DNA of 64,000 nt from Roseiarcus sp963774195 (GCA_963774195.1 CAVZDY010000001.1:868001-932000), one strand, 5' to 3'; positions 43,242 to 52,957 are shown, counted from the stretch's first letter. The notes: generated by a model from the sequence alone, not told the origin. Numbers and translations: made by a program.

Positions 43242-43447
43242 TACGACCAGCCGCCCAGAACCTGCCCCACCAATTTCAAATTGATGCAATAGCGTTAGAC
43301 GAGCTTCAGACCGGACCTGCTATTGGCGAACGGTCCGCGTAACTGTGTGCGTCGTCGGCGATGATCAATTGTTTCGCCCGCTCGCAATGATGGAGAGGGG
43401 TGGGGCAAGCGTGAATCGCGCCAAAGCGAATTGCTATGAGGTCGGAT

Positions 43448-43531
43448 CGTCATTGCGAGGGGCGTGAGCTCCGAAGCAATCCATAGTTCCGCTTGGCGCT
43501 GCTGGATTGCTTCGCTTCGCTCGCAATGACA
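43448..43531. repeat. Interspersed repeat family A, short copy
   Basis: CGTCATTGCGAGGGGCGTGAG, CCGAAGCAATCCATAG and a facing GGATTGCTTCGCTTCGCTCG. It lies in the 470-bp gap before the chemoreceptor gene. Confidence 0.8.
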
Positions 43532-43664
43532 GCATCGGTCCCAACAAAACCCAATTCGCAGACCAACGCGCCGCGGCGTTTTGCGCTGCGTCACCGACTG
43601 TTCGTCTCAATGTTAACGGACATTTTATATACGTGATTAATTCATATGGCGCGGGGAGGCAGCC

Positions 43665-45374
43665 ATGATCGACTTTCAAAAGGGAGCGCGGAACGCTTTT
43701 AAGCTGGACGCACTCAGCAAATCGTCCGCCATCATCGAATTCGACAAGCAAGGCGTCATCCTTGCCGCCAACAAGAACTTTTGCGGCTTGATGGGATACG
43801 ACGAGAAGGAAATCGTCGGGAAGCATCACCGAATTTTCGTCGACAAGGCCTATGCGGACTCGGCCGAATATCGCGAGTTCTGGGAGCAACTCGGCCGCGG
43901 CGTGTTCGACGCCCGCGAGTACAAGCGCATCACCAAGAGCGGCGCCGAAGTCTGGATCCGCGCCTCTTACAATCCGATCCTCGACGCGAAGGGCCGTTGC
44001 CTCGGCATCATGAAGATCGCGACCGACGTCACCCAGGAAAAGCTGCAGGCGGCCGAGCTCGAGAGCAAGCTGGTCGCCCTGTCACGTGTGCAGGCGGTCA
44101 TCGAATTCTCGCCGAACGGCGAGATCCTGAACGCCAATCCGGTCTTCCTTGGGCTGATGGGCTACACGCAGGAAGAGATTCGCGGCAAGCATCATCGCAT
44201 GTTTGTCGAGCCCGCCTTCGCGGCCTCGCCCGAGTACGCCGAATTTTGGCGGCGGCTGAACGAGGGCGAGTTCGCCTCGAATTCCTTCAAGCGCATCGCC
44301 AAGGGCGGCAAGGAGGTCTGGATCCAGGCGACCTACAACCCGCTGTTCGACTTGAAGGGGCGCGTCTACAAGGTCGTCAAATTCGCCAACGACATCACCG
44401 AGCTGACCCAGCTCGGCTCGGGTCTCGAGGCGCTCGCGTCGAACCGCGTCGACACGGAAATCTCGGTCGAGTTCTCGCCGACCTACGATCGCTTGCGCCG
44501 GAACTTCAATGCGGCGGTCCACGGCCTGCGCGACACGCTCACTGAGGTAAAGGCCTGCGCGCAAATGGTGTCCGGCGGCGCCGACGAGATCGTGACAGCG
44601 TCGGAGGACCTTTCCCGCCGCACGGAGCGTCAAGCGGGCGACCTCGAGGAGACCGCGGCGGCGCTCGGGCAGGTCACCGAGACCGTACGAAGGACGGCGA
44701 GCAACGCCGACGATACGCACAAGGTCGTGGTGCAGGCGCGCCAGGACGCGGAAACCGGCGGCAAGATCGTCCGCGAGGCGGTGGCCGCCATGCACCGCAT
44801 CGAGAAGTCGTCGCACGAGATCGAGCAGATCATTTCGGTCATCGACGAGATCGCCTTCCAAACGAACCTGCTCGCCCTCAACGCCGGCGTCGAAGCCGCT
44901 CGGGCCGGAGAAGCCGGGCGCGGATTTGCCGTCGTCGCGTCCGAAGTGCGCTCGCTCGCGCTTCGCTCGGCGGAAGCCGCCAAGGCGATCAAGTCGTTGA
45001 TCAGGACGTCGAAGGGCGAAGTGGAGAAGGGCGTCGAGCTCGTCGGCAACACCGGCAAATCGCTCGAGTTCATCGTCGGGCGTGTCGCCAACATCAGCGA
45101 CCTCGTCGCGGCGATGAACACCAGCGCGCAGGAACAGTCCGGTGCGCTTGCGGCGGTGAACAAGGCGATCGGCCAACTCGACGAGGCGACGCAGCGCAAC
45201 GCCGCAATGGCGGAGCAAGCGACGGCGGCCGCTCAATCGATGCGGCAAGAGGCCGAGAAGTTGGCCGGCGTCGTGGGCAACTTCGAAATGGGCGAGACTG
45301 CCGGCGCGACAAAGCGCGCCTCAAGCATGACGCAACGCGGCCGGAACGCGCCGACCGCGAGGAATGCAGCGTAG
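43665..45374 (+). CDS. Soluble methyl-accepting chemotaxis protein with two PAS domains
   Basis: 569 aa with no membrane segment. PAS1 (about 18-125) and PAS2 (about 140-250) are closely similar (GVILAANKNFCGLMGYDEKEIVGKHH; GEILNANPVFLGLMGYTQEEIRGKHH), suggesting an internal duplication; the IVGKHHRIFVD type is that of haem/flavin-binding energy-taxis PAS domains. The signalling domain has the conserved hairpin tip VIDEIAFQTNLLALNAGVEA and EAGRGFAVVASEVR. It signals to CheA in the cytoplasm. No che genes adjoin. Confidence 0.93.
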   Translation: MIDFQKGARNAFKLDALSKSSAIIEFDKQGVILAANKNFCGLMGYDEKEIVGKHHRIFVDKAYADSAEYREFWEQLGRGVFDAREYKRITKSGAEVWIRASYNPILDAKGRCLGIMKIATDVTQEKLQAAELESKLVALSRVQAVIEFSPNGEILNANPVFLGLMGYTQEEIRGKHHRMFVEPAFAASPEYAEFWRRLNEGEFASNSFKRIAKGGKEVWIQATYNPLFDLKGRVYKVVKFANDITELTQLGSGLEALASNRVDTEISVEFSPTYDRLRRNFNAAVHGLRDTLTEVKACAQMVSGGADEIVTASEDLSRRTERQAGDLEETAAALGQVTETVRRTASNADDTHKVVVQARQDAETGGKIVREAVAAMHRIEKSSHEIEQIISVIDEIAFQTNLLALNAGVEAARAGEAGRGFAVVASEVRSLALRSAEAAKAIKSLIRTSKGEVEKGVELVGNTGKSLEFIVGRVANISDLVAAMNTSAQEQSGALAAVNKAIGQLDEATQRNAAMAEQATAAAQSMRQEAEKLAGVVGNFEMGETAGATKRASSMTQRGRNAPTARNAA

Positions 45375-45386
45375 GCAGACCGCCCC

Positions 45387-45464
45387 TGTCATGCCCGCGA
45401 AAGCGGGCATCCAGGAGTCACGGGGCGAAGGCCTGCTGCGGTTGTCTGGACCCCCGCTCTCGCG
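45387..45464. repeat. REP family B pair, second palindrome split by the IS4-type element
   Basis: TGTCATGCCCGCGAAAGCGG is complete; the facing palindrome starts TGTCTGGACCCCCGCT and its second arm, CGCGAAGGCGGGGGTGACA, is at 46949-46967 after the IS. Structure identical to 27456-27533. Confidence 0.75.
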
Positions 45465-46948
45465 CTAGGGGATGCACACATCTTCGTTTCGGCGGCGTGG
45501 GTGTTTGACGGTTGCGGCCTGGTCGTGATTCGCTAGCGCGCGTTGGCGGGGGCGAATTGCGATGGGGTTGGACGGATTGCGGCTGGGCGAGTTCGGCGAC
45601 GAACGCCTGGCAAAAAGGGGGGTCTGCTGCTCGCGCAGATGGTGGATCGCGAGAGCGTCTGCCTGCGGCGGCTGGCCAGCGGGCGACGGCGTGGGATCGT
45701 CGGATTTTCGCGCTTTCTGGCGAACCCGCGGGTGACGGCGGAAGCGCTGATCGAGGGCTGGAGCGCGGAGGTCGTCGAAGCATGCGCCGGCCGGCATGTG
45801 CTGGCCGGCATGTGCTGGCGATCCAGGACACGAGCGAGATCAACTTCGCCACGACGAAGGCGCATGATCGCGGCCTGGGCGAAATCGGCAAGGGGGTCGG
45901 GCGCGGCGTGCTGCTGCACGCGATGCTGGGGCTGGACGCCGAGACGGGCGGCATTCTGGGGCTGGTGGCGGGACGGGTGTGGACGCGCCATGGCCGGGTG
46001 ACGACGCCCCACAAGCAACGCCCGTTGTCCGAAAAGGAGTTGGAGCGGTGGCTGAGCACGCCGCAGGCCGCCAAGGCGCCGCTGCGCCGGGCGGCGCTGG
46101 TGACGGAGATCAGCGACCGCGAGAGCGACATCTACGAGAAATGGGCGCATTTGCCGGAGCCCGGGTTTCATATCCTGACCCGGGCCCTGCAGGACCGGTC
46201 GATCGCCGAGGGCGACGGCAAGCTCTCGACGGCGCCGCTGCAGCCGGCAGGCACGGCCTCGATCGAGCTGCGCGCGCGCCCCGGTCGTCCGGCCCGCACC
46301 GCTCAGCTCGTGACCCGCTTCGGACGGGTCACCCTCAAGCGTCCCGAGTATCTGGCCAAGCAAGGCGAGCGGCTGGCGAAGACGGTCGCGGTCAGTCTGG
46401 TCGAGGTGCGCGAGGTCGACGCGCCGCCGGACGCCGAACCGATCCTGTGGCGGTTGTTGACCACCCACGCGGTCGAGGACGCCGCGATGGCCTGGCGCGT
46501 GGTCGGCTGGTACCGGCAGCGCGGGACGATCGAACAGCTCTTCCGCACCCTCAAGCAACAGGGCCTGCAACTGGAGGACAGCCAGCTCGACAGCGCCGAA
46601 CGGCTGATCAAGCTGACCGCCATCGCCGCGCGCGCCGCCTGCGTCATCATGCAGCTCGTCCAGGCGCGCGACGGCCGCTCCGAGCAACCCGCCAAGATCG
46701 CCTTCTCGCCCGCCGAGATCGAGACCCTCCACGCGCTGCTGCCGGAGGTCGAGGGGAAAACCGCCCTGCAAAAGAACCCGCACCCGCCGAACTCGCTCGC
46801 CTGGGCCGGCTGGATCATCGCCAAACTCGGCGGCTGGGACGGCTACCCCAGATCCAAGCCCCCAGGGCCGATCACCTTTCGCCACGGCTTGGAATACTTC
46901 TGATCCATCGCACGCGGATGGCGGCTACGCGATGTGTGAATCGCCTAA
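45465..46948 (+). mobile_element. IS4-family (Tn5/IS50-like) insertion sequence, copy 2, longer
   Basis: About 1484 bp with ends CTAGGGGATGCACACAT and, on the other strand, TTAGGCGATTCACACAT. It keeps the 159 bp missing from copy 1 and shares that copy's 14-bp tandem duplication. The two copies differ at only scattered bases over the shared length, so the spread is recent. Confidence 0.88.
45562..46903 (+). pseudogene. IS4-type transposase, copy 2, with two frameshifts
   Basis: MGLDGLRLGEFGDERLAKRG is frame 1. After an A5G6 run (45612-45622) the protein continues one frame over as GLLLAQMVDRESVCLRRLASG, then VGFSRFLANPRVTAEALIEGW. A tandem 14-mer (45791-45804 and 45805-45818) shifts to the third frame, which runs HVLAIQDTSEINF to the end with the DDE motifs and YREK signature intact. 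A CGA to TGA change ends it 16 codons before copy 1. Ribosomes would need two frame changes to make the full enzyme. Confidence 0.88.
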
Positions 46949-46980
46949 CGCGAAGGCGGGGGTGACAAGCAGAGCAGCGC

Positions 46981-48195
46981 TCAGTGCGCCTTCAGCGTCT
47001 CGCCGCGGCGTTCGGGGCTGAAGCGGATGACGATGATGATCGCGACCGCGACGCCGCCGCCGACCAGCGCCAGCGCAAAGCCGTAGTTGCCGCCGTTCGC
47101 CTCGGCGATCTTCGCCTGGAACGGGCCGTTGTAGGAGGCGAGGAAGTTGCCGGCCTGATAGACGAAGGCGGGCAGGGTGGCGCGCACCGCGCCGGGCGAC
47201 AGTTCGTTGAGATGGGCCGGAATGACGCCCCAGGCGCCTTGCACCGCGATCTGCATCACGAAGGCGCCGACCGCCAGCATGAAGGGCGTCGAGGAAAAGG
47301 CCCACAGCGGCACCGCCGGCAGAGCCAGGATGCAGGCGATGGTGATTGCGTTGACGCGGCCGATCCGCTCCGAGGCGAAGCCGAAGATGAGGCCGCCGGC
47401 GATCGCGCCGAGGTTGGCGACGATGTTGATCCAACTGACCGTGCCGGGGCCGAAGCCATGCTGCTTCTGCAGGAAGGTCGGATAGAGGTCCTGCGTGCCG
47501 TGGCTGAACAGGTTGAAGCACATCATCAGCACGACGGCGTAGATCGAGAGGCCCCAGTTCGCGCGGATCGATTCCCAGAGGCCGGGCCGCTGATGCTTCT
47601 GCGCCTCGAGGAAAGCCGGCAATTCCGGCACGCCGCTGCGGATGAACAGCACCAGCAGCGCCGGCAGCACGCTCAGCAGGAACATGGCGCGCCAGCCGAT
47701 CGTGTAGTCGCCGAACGTGCGTCCATAGAGCAAGCCGTAAGCGATGGAGGCGAGCAGGAAGCCGGTGGGATAGCCGCTCTGGAGAAAGCCGGAGACTAAG
47801 CCGCGCGCCCGCGGCGGGATTGACTCCATCGCCAGTGACGAGCCGAGCCCCCACTCGCCGCCCATCGCAATGCCGAACAGCATGCGCAACACCAGGAAGA
47901 CCGTCAGATTGGGCGAGAAGGCGGCGGCGGCGCCGAGCACCGAATAGCAGAGGATGTCGAGCATCAGCGCCGGCTTGCGGCCCCAGCGGTCGCCGATCTG
48001 GCCGAAGATGAACGCGCCGACGAAGCGCATCGCCAGCGTCAAGAACAGCGCATAGGCGACGTGCGGGATGTCGACGCCGAACTCCTTGGCGATGTCCTTG
48101 ATGAGGAAGGTCAGCAGGAAGAAATCGAAGGCGTCGAGCATCCAGCCGAGATAGGAGGCCAGTATCGTCTTCTTTTGTGCCGCCGTCAAATTCAT
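46981..48195 (-). CDS. MFS transporter, SHS (lactate/carboxylate) type
   Basis: 404 aa from the ATG at 48195 behind GGGAG. Twelve membrane segments; SYLGWMLDAFDFFLLTFLIKDIAKEFG at TM1 is the SHS/JEN-like start, then GQIGDRWGRKPALM (MFS motif A) and FGIAMGGEWGLGSSLAMESIPPRARG. Members import lactate, pyruvate or related monocarboxylates with protons. The intracellular loop is short. It is divergent from cmk with 167 bp between. Confidence 0.88.
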   Translation of the reverse strand: MNLTAAQKKTILASYLGWMLDAFDFFLLTFLIKDIAKEFGVDIPHVAYALFLTLAMRFVGAFIFGQIGDRWGRKPALMLDILCYSVLGAAAAFSPNLTVFLVLRMLFGIAMGGEWGLGSSLAMESIPPRARGLVSGFLQSGYPTGFLLASIAYGLLYGRTFGDYTIGWRAMFLLSVLPALLVLFIRSGVPELPAFLEAQKHQRPGLWESIRANWGLSIYAVVLMMCFNLFSHGTQDLYPTFLQKQHGFGPGTVSWINIVANLGAIAGGLIFGFASERIGRVNAITIACILALPAVPLWAFSSTPFMLAVGAFVMQIAVQGAWGVIPAHLNELSPGAVRATLPAFVYQAGNFLASYNGPFQAKIAEANGGNYGFALALVGGGVAVAIIIVIRFSPERRGETLKAH

Positions 48196-48362
48196 CCCTG
48201 GGTCTCCCTTTGCGGCCTGCGCCTGCCGCGGAATCACCATACGCAGCCAATCGTGCGCGGCCAAGCGGTTACGCGCCCGCATCAACAAGCCGAGGCGGAG
48301 TCGACAGCGCCGCTGTCGCGCCTTATGAGCGCCCAAGGCGCGGCGGCATTGGGACTGTTTGA

Positions 48363-48992
48363 ATGATCATCGCCATCGACGGACCGGCGGCGTCGGGCAA
48401 GGGGACGCTGGCGCGGCGCCTTGCGGAACACTACGGCCTGCCGCATCTCGACACCGGCCTCCTCTATCGCGCGACGGCGGCCAGTCTTCTCAACGCCGAC
48501 CGCGACCTGCGCGACGTCGACGCCGCCGTGTCAGCGGCGCGCGGCCTGAGCTTGACCGACTTCGACGAGGCGCGCTTGCGCACCCGCGACATGGGCGAGG
48601 CCGCCTCGATCGTCGCCGCCCTGCCGCAGGTGCGCGCGGCGCTGATCGAGATGCAGCGCAGTTTTGCGCGCCGTCCCGGCGGCGCCGTGCTCGACGGCCG
48701 CGACATCGGCACCGTCGTCTGCCCGACCGCCGAGGTGAAGATCTTCGTGACCGCCAGCGCGGCCGCGCGCGCCCAGCGCCGCGCGCTCGAATTGGCGCGC
48801 CGCGGCGAGAAGGCGGACTATGCAGCGATTCTCGCCGACATCGCCAAGCGCGACGTGCGCGATTCGGAGCGCGCCGAAGCGCCCTTGCGCGCCGCGCCCG
48901 ACGCCGTGGTGCTCGACACCACCCGCCTCGGCGTCGACGCCGCCTTCGCGGCCGCGCTCGACCTCATCGAGGCGAAGCGGCGCCAGGGGTGA
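48363..48992 (+). CDS. cmk: Cytidylate kinase
   Basis: 209 aa. P-loop AIDGPAASGKGTLARRLA (residues 4-21), LDTGLLYRA, the CMP-binding DGRDIGTVVCPTAEVKIFVTAS and LID region RDVRDSERAEAPLRAAPDAVVLDTT. It phosphorylates CMP and dCMP. In most alphaproteobacteria rpsA follows cmk directly; here a family D repeat and an MFS gene follow instead, a local rearrangement. Confidence 0.96.
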   Translation: MIIAIDGPAASGKGTLARRLAEHYGLPHLDTGLLYRATAASLLNADRDLRDVDAAVSAARGLSLTDFDEARLRTRDMGEAASIVAALPQVRAALIEMQRSFARRPGGAVLDGRDIGTVVCPTAEVKIFVTASAAARAQRRALELARRGEKADYAAILADIAKRDVRDSERAEAPLRAAPDAVVLDTTRLGVDAAFAAALDLIEAKRRQG

Positions 48993-49013
48993 GGACTGGC
49001 CGCTGGCGCGCGT

Positions 49014-49157
49014 CTTGGCCGGGCTTGACCCGGCCATCCACGTCCGGCCGATGGGCCGCCGGATTACGCGGTCTGGACTGTGGCGATTGGCGGCCTCTGC
49101 GAGAGCGACTGAGCCAACGGCGCCGCGTGGGTGGCAGGGACAAGCCCGGCCATGACG
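49014..49157. repeat. Interspersed repeat family D
   Basis: TTGGCCGGGCTTGACCCGGC at the left and a facing GACAAGCCCGGCCATGACG at the right, with about 100 bp between. Same family as 19602-19709. Confidence 0.7.
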
Positions 49158-49350
49158 TGGAAAGGGGGCGTCTCAGCGCCGGCTTCAGTTCCAGTCGCAA
49201 TTATGTGATTCGCGGATTAACCAAATGTCAAAGATCCTTTAATGACACTCCGCTCGCCGCACGACCCGGTTGTGACAGGCCTCAGTCCGACAAAGGATTG
49301 CTCGCCTGATCGACCCAAGGCCCTTCCGCGGCCTTGGGAAACCTATAGCC

Positions 49351-50808
49351 ATGTCCGAACTGGCCGCTTGCCGAGCCGCTGAGATTCATCGGCCTAATTA
49401 CCGCACCACCGCTTTGATCATCGCCAGCTCCCTGTTCATGGAGCAGCTCGATGCGACCGTGCTCGCCACGGCGCTGCCGACGATGGCGCGGCATTTCGAC
49501 GTTTCGCCCTCGCATATGAGCATCGCGCTGACGTCGTATCTGTTCAGCCTCGCGGTCCTCATCCCCGCCAGCGGCGCGATCGCCGATCGCTTCGGCGCGC
49601 GGACCGTTCTCTCCGCCGCCATCGTCACCTTCGTCGTCGGCTCGATCCTTTGCGCCCAGGCGCCGACCCTCAGCATGCTGGTGGTCGCCCGGATCGTGCA
49701 GGGGACGGGCGGGGCGATGATGATCCCGGTCGGCCGCCTCGTGCTGCTGCGCACCGTCGCCAAGCAGGATCTCGTTTCGGCGATGAGCTGGCTGCTGGTG
49801 CCGGCCCTGATCGGCCCGATCGTCGGGCCGCCGGTCGGCGGCCTCATCGTGACCTATCTCGATTGGCGCTGGATTTTCTACATCAACGTCCCGATCGGCA
49901 TCGTCGGCCTGTTCTTCGCCTGGTTCTATATCGACAACACGCGCGCCCTGACCCGCCAACGCTTCGACGTCGTCGGCTTCGCGCTGTCGGGCGTCTCGCT
50001 GGCCTGCTTGCTGTTCGGTTTCGAGACGCTGAGCCGCAGCGCGGGCGAAACGTCGGTCGCGGTCGGCCTCGTCGCCGCCGGCCTCGTGACCGGCGCGGCC
50101 TACGTCGTCTACGCCCGGCGTCTGCAGGGAACAACGCCGATCCTCGATCTCACGCTGATGCGCAACCGCACCTTCCGCACCTCCGTGGTGGCCGGTTCGC
50201 TAACGCGCATCACCCAGGGCGCGCAGCCCTTTCTGCTGCCGCTGATGATGCAGATCAGCTTCGGCATGTCGGCGGCGGAGAGCGGGCTGCTGACCTTTGC
50301 GACCGCCTGCGGCGCAATGGGCATGAAGGCGGCGGCGCCGCCGGTCCTGCGCCGCTTCGGCTTTCGCACGACCCTGATCTGGAACGCCATCCTCTCCAGC
50401 GCTCTTTATGCGATCTGCGCCGCCTTCCGACCGGAATGGCCGCACTGGGTCATCTTCGTCGTGCTCGGCGTCTGCGGCTTCTCGATGTCGCTGCAGTTCA
50501 CCGCCTACAATACGGTGGCCTACGACGACATTCCGCATGAGCGCACCGCCTCGGCGAACAGCTTCTACACGACGTTTCAGCAATTGATGCTGTCGTTCGG
50601 CATCTGCACCGGCGCGCTCGCCCTGACGAGCTCGAAGCTGATCTCCGGCCACCCGCACGCGACGACGGGCGACTTCTCCGCCGCGTTCCTCGTCGTCACC
50701 GCCATCTCGCTCATCGCCGCCCCGGTCTGCCTCGGCTACCGCCGCGACGCGGGCGAGGTGATGAGCGGGCGCCGGCGGGTGAAGAAGGAAGTGGAGGCGG
50801 CGACTTAG
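49351..50808 (+). CDS. MFS drug-efflux transporter, DHA2 (14-TM) family
   Basis: 485 aa. TM1 LIIASSLFMEQLDATVLATALPTMARHFDV is the DHA2 signature with the TM1 Asp; ADRFGARTVL is motif A and LVPALIGPIVGPPVGGLIV is motif C, the antiporter signature. Fourteen segments expected. It exports drugs or toxic metabolites by proton exchange. It directly precedes a second efflux gene on the same strand 175 bp away; no regulator or membrane-fusion partner is present. Confidence 0.92.
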   Translation: MSELAACRAAEIHRPNYRTTALIIASSLFMEQLDATVLATALPTMARHFDVSPSHMSIALTSYLFSLAVLIPASGAIADRFGARTVLSAAIVTFVVGSILCAQAPTLSMLVVARIVQGTGGAMMIPVGRLVLLRTVAKQDLVSAMSWLLVPALIGPIVGPPVGGLIVTYLDWRWIFYINVPIGIVGLFFAWFYIDNTRALTRQRFDVVGFALSGVSLACLLFGFETLSRSAGETSVAVGLVAAGLVTGAAYVVYARRLQGTTPILDLTLMRNRTFRTSVVAGSLTRITQGAQPFLLPLMMQISFGMSAAESGLLTFATACGAMGMKAAAPPVLRRFGFRTTLIWNAILSSALYAICAAFRPEWPHWVIFVVLGVCGFSMSLQFTAYNTVAYDDIPHERTASANSFYTTFQQLMLSFGICTGALALTSSKLISGHPHATTGDFSAAFLVVTAISLIAAPVCLGYRRDAGEVMSGRRRVKKEVEAAT

Positions 50809-50983
50809 GGCGCGCGTTCCGGGGCGTCGCCGCGGCCTCGCGCATGGCTCATGGCAGCCATGCCAACTCCGCAAGGCCGCGGCAAGCCATTCGCCTTTAT
50901 GTTCCCGACGACGGCAGTGTTCGCCGTCGCTGTGCCGACGCAGGCGGAATTTTTCCGGCCCCGTCGCAGGGGCTGTAACCGAA

Positions 50984-52264
50984 ATGGATTCTTGCTCGGA
51001 CGCGGTTTCGATCGACGAAACCGGCGTGGAGGCGCTCGACCACGCAATTCAGGAGACGAACGCGCGTGGCGACATCGGGCTTCGCTTCCTCGCCATCCTC
51101 AGCGTCCTGATGGCGTTCGCCGCGCTTTCGACCGACGTCTACCTTCCCGCGCTGCCGAGCATGGCGACGCAATTGCACGCCGATCAAGGCGAGATGGCCT
51201 GGACGCTGTCGGGCTATCTCGTCGGCTTCAGCGTCGGCCAGCTGCTCTGGGGACCGATCGGCGACCGCTACGGCCGCCGCATGCCGATCGCCGTGGGGCT
51301 CGCCCTGTTCGTGATCGGGTCGGCAGCCTGCGCCCTGTCGACCAACGCCGGCGAGATCATCGCCTGGCGCGTCGTGCAGGCGATCGGCGCCTGCGCAAGC
51401 GTCGTGCTCGCCCGCGCCATGGTGCGGGACCTCTACGCCGGCGCCCGGGCGGCGCAGATGATGTCGACGCTGATGACGGTGATGGCGATCGCGCCGCTGC
51501 TCGGGCCCTTCGTCGGCGGCCAGATCATTCGCTTCGGCACGTGGCAGGCGATCTTCTGGCTGCTCATGATCATCGGCGCGATGACGCTGGCGGCGTTGTT
51601 CACGCTGCCGGAGACGCTGCCGCCGGAGCGTCGCAACCACGAACCGCTCGGCCGCGCCCTCGCGAACTACTTCGTCTTGTTGCGGAATCGCCGCGTGATC
51701 GGCTTCGCCGGCGCCGGCGGCTTCTTCTACGGCGGCATCTACGCCTATCTCTCCGGCACGCCGTTCGCCTACATCAACTATTACCACCTGCCGGCGCAGC
51801 TCTACGGCGTGGTGTTCGGCCTGGGCATTCTGGGCATCATGACGTGCAACCTCGTCAACGTGCGCCTCGTGGCGCGGCGCGGGGCGGCGAGCTTGATCAA
51901 GGTCGGCGCGACCGGCGCGGCGATCGCGGGGATCGTGGTGGCGATCGACGCGCGCACCGGCTTTGGCGGACTGCCGGGCCTCGTCGCGCCGCTCTTCGTC
52001 TATATCGGGCTCGCCGGCTTCATCATCGCCAATTCGATCGCCGGCGCGCTCGATAGCTTTCCCAACCGCGCCGGCGCCGTGTCGGCGCTGGTCGGCGCCA
52101 TCCACTACGGGTCGGGCATCCTGACCGCCGGCCTCGTTGGCGCCTTCGCCGACGGCACGCCCTGGTCGATGGGATGGATCATCGCGGTGTGCGGCTTGGG
52201 CGCGGCAGGCTGCGCGTGGCTGGCGATCCCGGCGCGGGGGACGAGGGTGGTTTTGGCGAGGTAG
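50984..52264 (+). CDS. MFS drug-efflux transporter, Bcr/CflA (12-TM) family
   Basis: 426 aa. A hydrophilic N-terminus of ~30 residues, then TM1 FLAILSVLMAFAALSTDVYLPALPSMATQL (the STDxYLPALP signature of Bcr/CflA), GPIGDRYGRRMPI (motif A), and VVLARAMVRDLYAG, with a motif C region PLLGPFVGGQII. Exports bicyclomycin- or chloramphenicol-like compounds in relatives; substrate here unknown. Probably functions beside the preceding DHA2 pump. Confidence 0.92.
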   Translation: MDSCSDAVSIDETGVEALDHAIQETNARGDIGLRFLAILSVLMAFAALSTDVYLPALPSMATQLHADQGEMAWTLSGYLVGFSVGQLLWGPIGDRYGRRMPIAVGLALFVIGSAACALSTNAGEIIAWRVVQAIGACASVVLARAMVRDLYAGARAAQMMSTLMTVMAIAPLLGPFVGGQIIRFGTWQAIFWLLMIIGAMTLAALFTLPETLPPERRNHEPLGRALANYFVLLRNRRVIGFAGAGGFFYGGIYAYLSGTPFAYINYYHLPAQLYGVVFGLGILGIMTCNLVNVRLVARRGAASLIKVGATGAAIAGIVVAIDARTGFGGLPGLVAPLFVYIGLAGFIIANSIAGALDSFPNRAGAVSALVGAIHYGSGILTAGLVGAFADGTPWSMGWIIAVCGLGAAGCAWLAIPARGTRVVLAR

Positions 52265-52269
52265 GGCGC

Positions 52270-52656
52270 TTAGGGCAGCAGCCACTCCGGGGGCGCGTCG
52301 AGGGCGTTGGCGATCGCAGTCAGCGTCTCCGCAGTCCCCTTGCGGCGGCCCGACTCGAGATCGCTTAGATAGCCCTGGCCGAGATTGGTGCGGAACGCCA
52401 GGTGCATCTGCGTCATGTCACGCCAGTTGCGAAGCGCCTTGAGCAGACTGTCGCCCCGCATCATTGCAGCGCTCACTTCGGGCGGCAGGCGTTCTGCGAC
52501 GCCAGCCGCGAACTCGGCCTTTCGCGCGTCGTAGGCAGCGACGTCGTCGGCGTCTTCGTCGTGCGCGTTGGCCGCGGCGACCAGCGCGTCGTAGTCGGCG
52601 CGCGACAGGACGACAAGCTCTTCGCCGCCGGGAGTGGTGATGGTCTGGGCCTTCAC
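52270..52656 (-). CDS. HTH (XRE-type) antitoxin
   Basis: 128 aa from a GTG at 52656. The N-terminal part (EELVVLSRADYDALVAA) resembles the toxin-binding region of Phd/HigA-like antitoxins, and the C-terminal HTH is MTQMHLAFRTNLGQGYLSDLESGRRKGTAETLTAIANALD. It follows the RelE-like toxin gene with 2 bp between. Intact, while the toxin is not. It probably represses the pair through the AT-rich repeats at 52920-52957. Confidence 0.85.
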   Translation of the reverse strand: MKAQTITTPGGEELVVLSRADYDALVAAANAHDEDADDVAAYDARKAEFAAGVAERLPPEVSAAMMRGDSLLKALRNWRDMTQMHLAFRTNLGQGYLSDLESGRRKGTAETLTAIANALDAPPEWLLP

Positions 52657-52658
52657 CG

Positions 52659-52910
52659 TCAGTTCCTCGAATAGGTGTCGGTCTGTCGACGCCCGATGTA
52701 GATCGCGAGGATCGTCACGCCGTCGTCGTCGAAGATCACACGGTACTCGCCGACTCGCAGGCGGTAGCCGTCGCGGCCGCTCAATTACTTGACGTCGCCC
52801 GACCCGTCGACGGCGTACGCTGCGAGACCTTCACTGACCGCGTGGCGCGCCGCTTGTGGCAGGGCGTCAAGGTCGTTCGCGGCTCGATGGGTGAGAATGA
52901 TCGTCTTCAC
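52659..52910 (-). pseudogene. RelE/ParE-superfamily toxin gene with a premature TAA
   Basis: Read from a GTG at 52910: MKTIILTHRAANDLDALPQ, then AVDGSGDVK, a TAA at codon 42 (52785-52787), and in the same frame LSGRDGYRLRVGEYRVIFDD and ILAIYIGRRQTDTYSRN to the stop. The toxin core RDGYRLRVGEYRVIF lies after the stop. Toxin before antitoxin is the HigBA order. One base change restores a complete ~83-aa toxin. Translation from a downstream codon cannot restore the first helices. Confidence 0.88.
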
Positions 52911-52919
52911 GAGCGAAAA

Positions 52920-52957
52920 ATATCGCTCACTATCGCGCGACTGACAAGCGATATCGC
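52920..52957. promoter_or_regulatory. Operator-like inverted repeats upstream of the toxin-antitoxin pair
   Basis: ATATCGCT (52920-52927) and AGCGATAT (52947-52954) are perfect inverted repeats, and GCGATATCGC (52948-52957) is itself a palindrome. They lie 10-47 bp before the toxin start, where an HTH antitoxin should bind. Confidence 0.6.
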
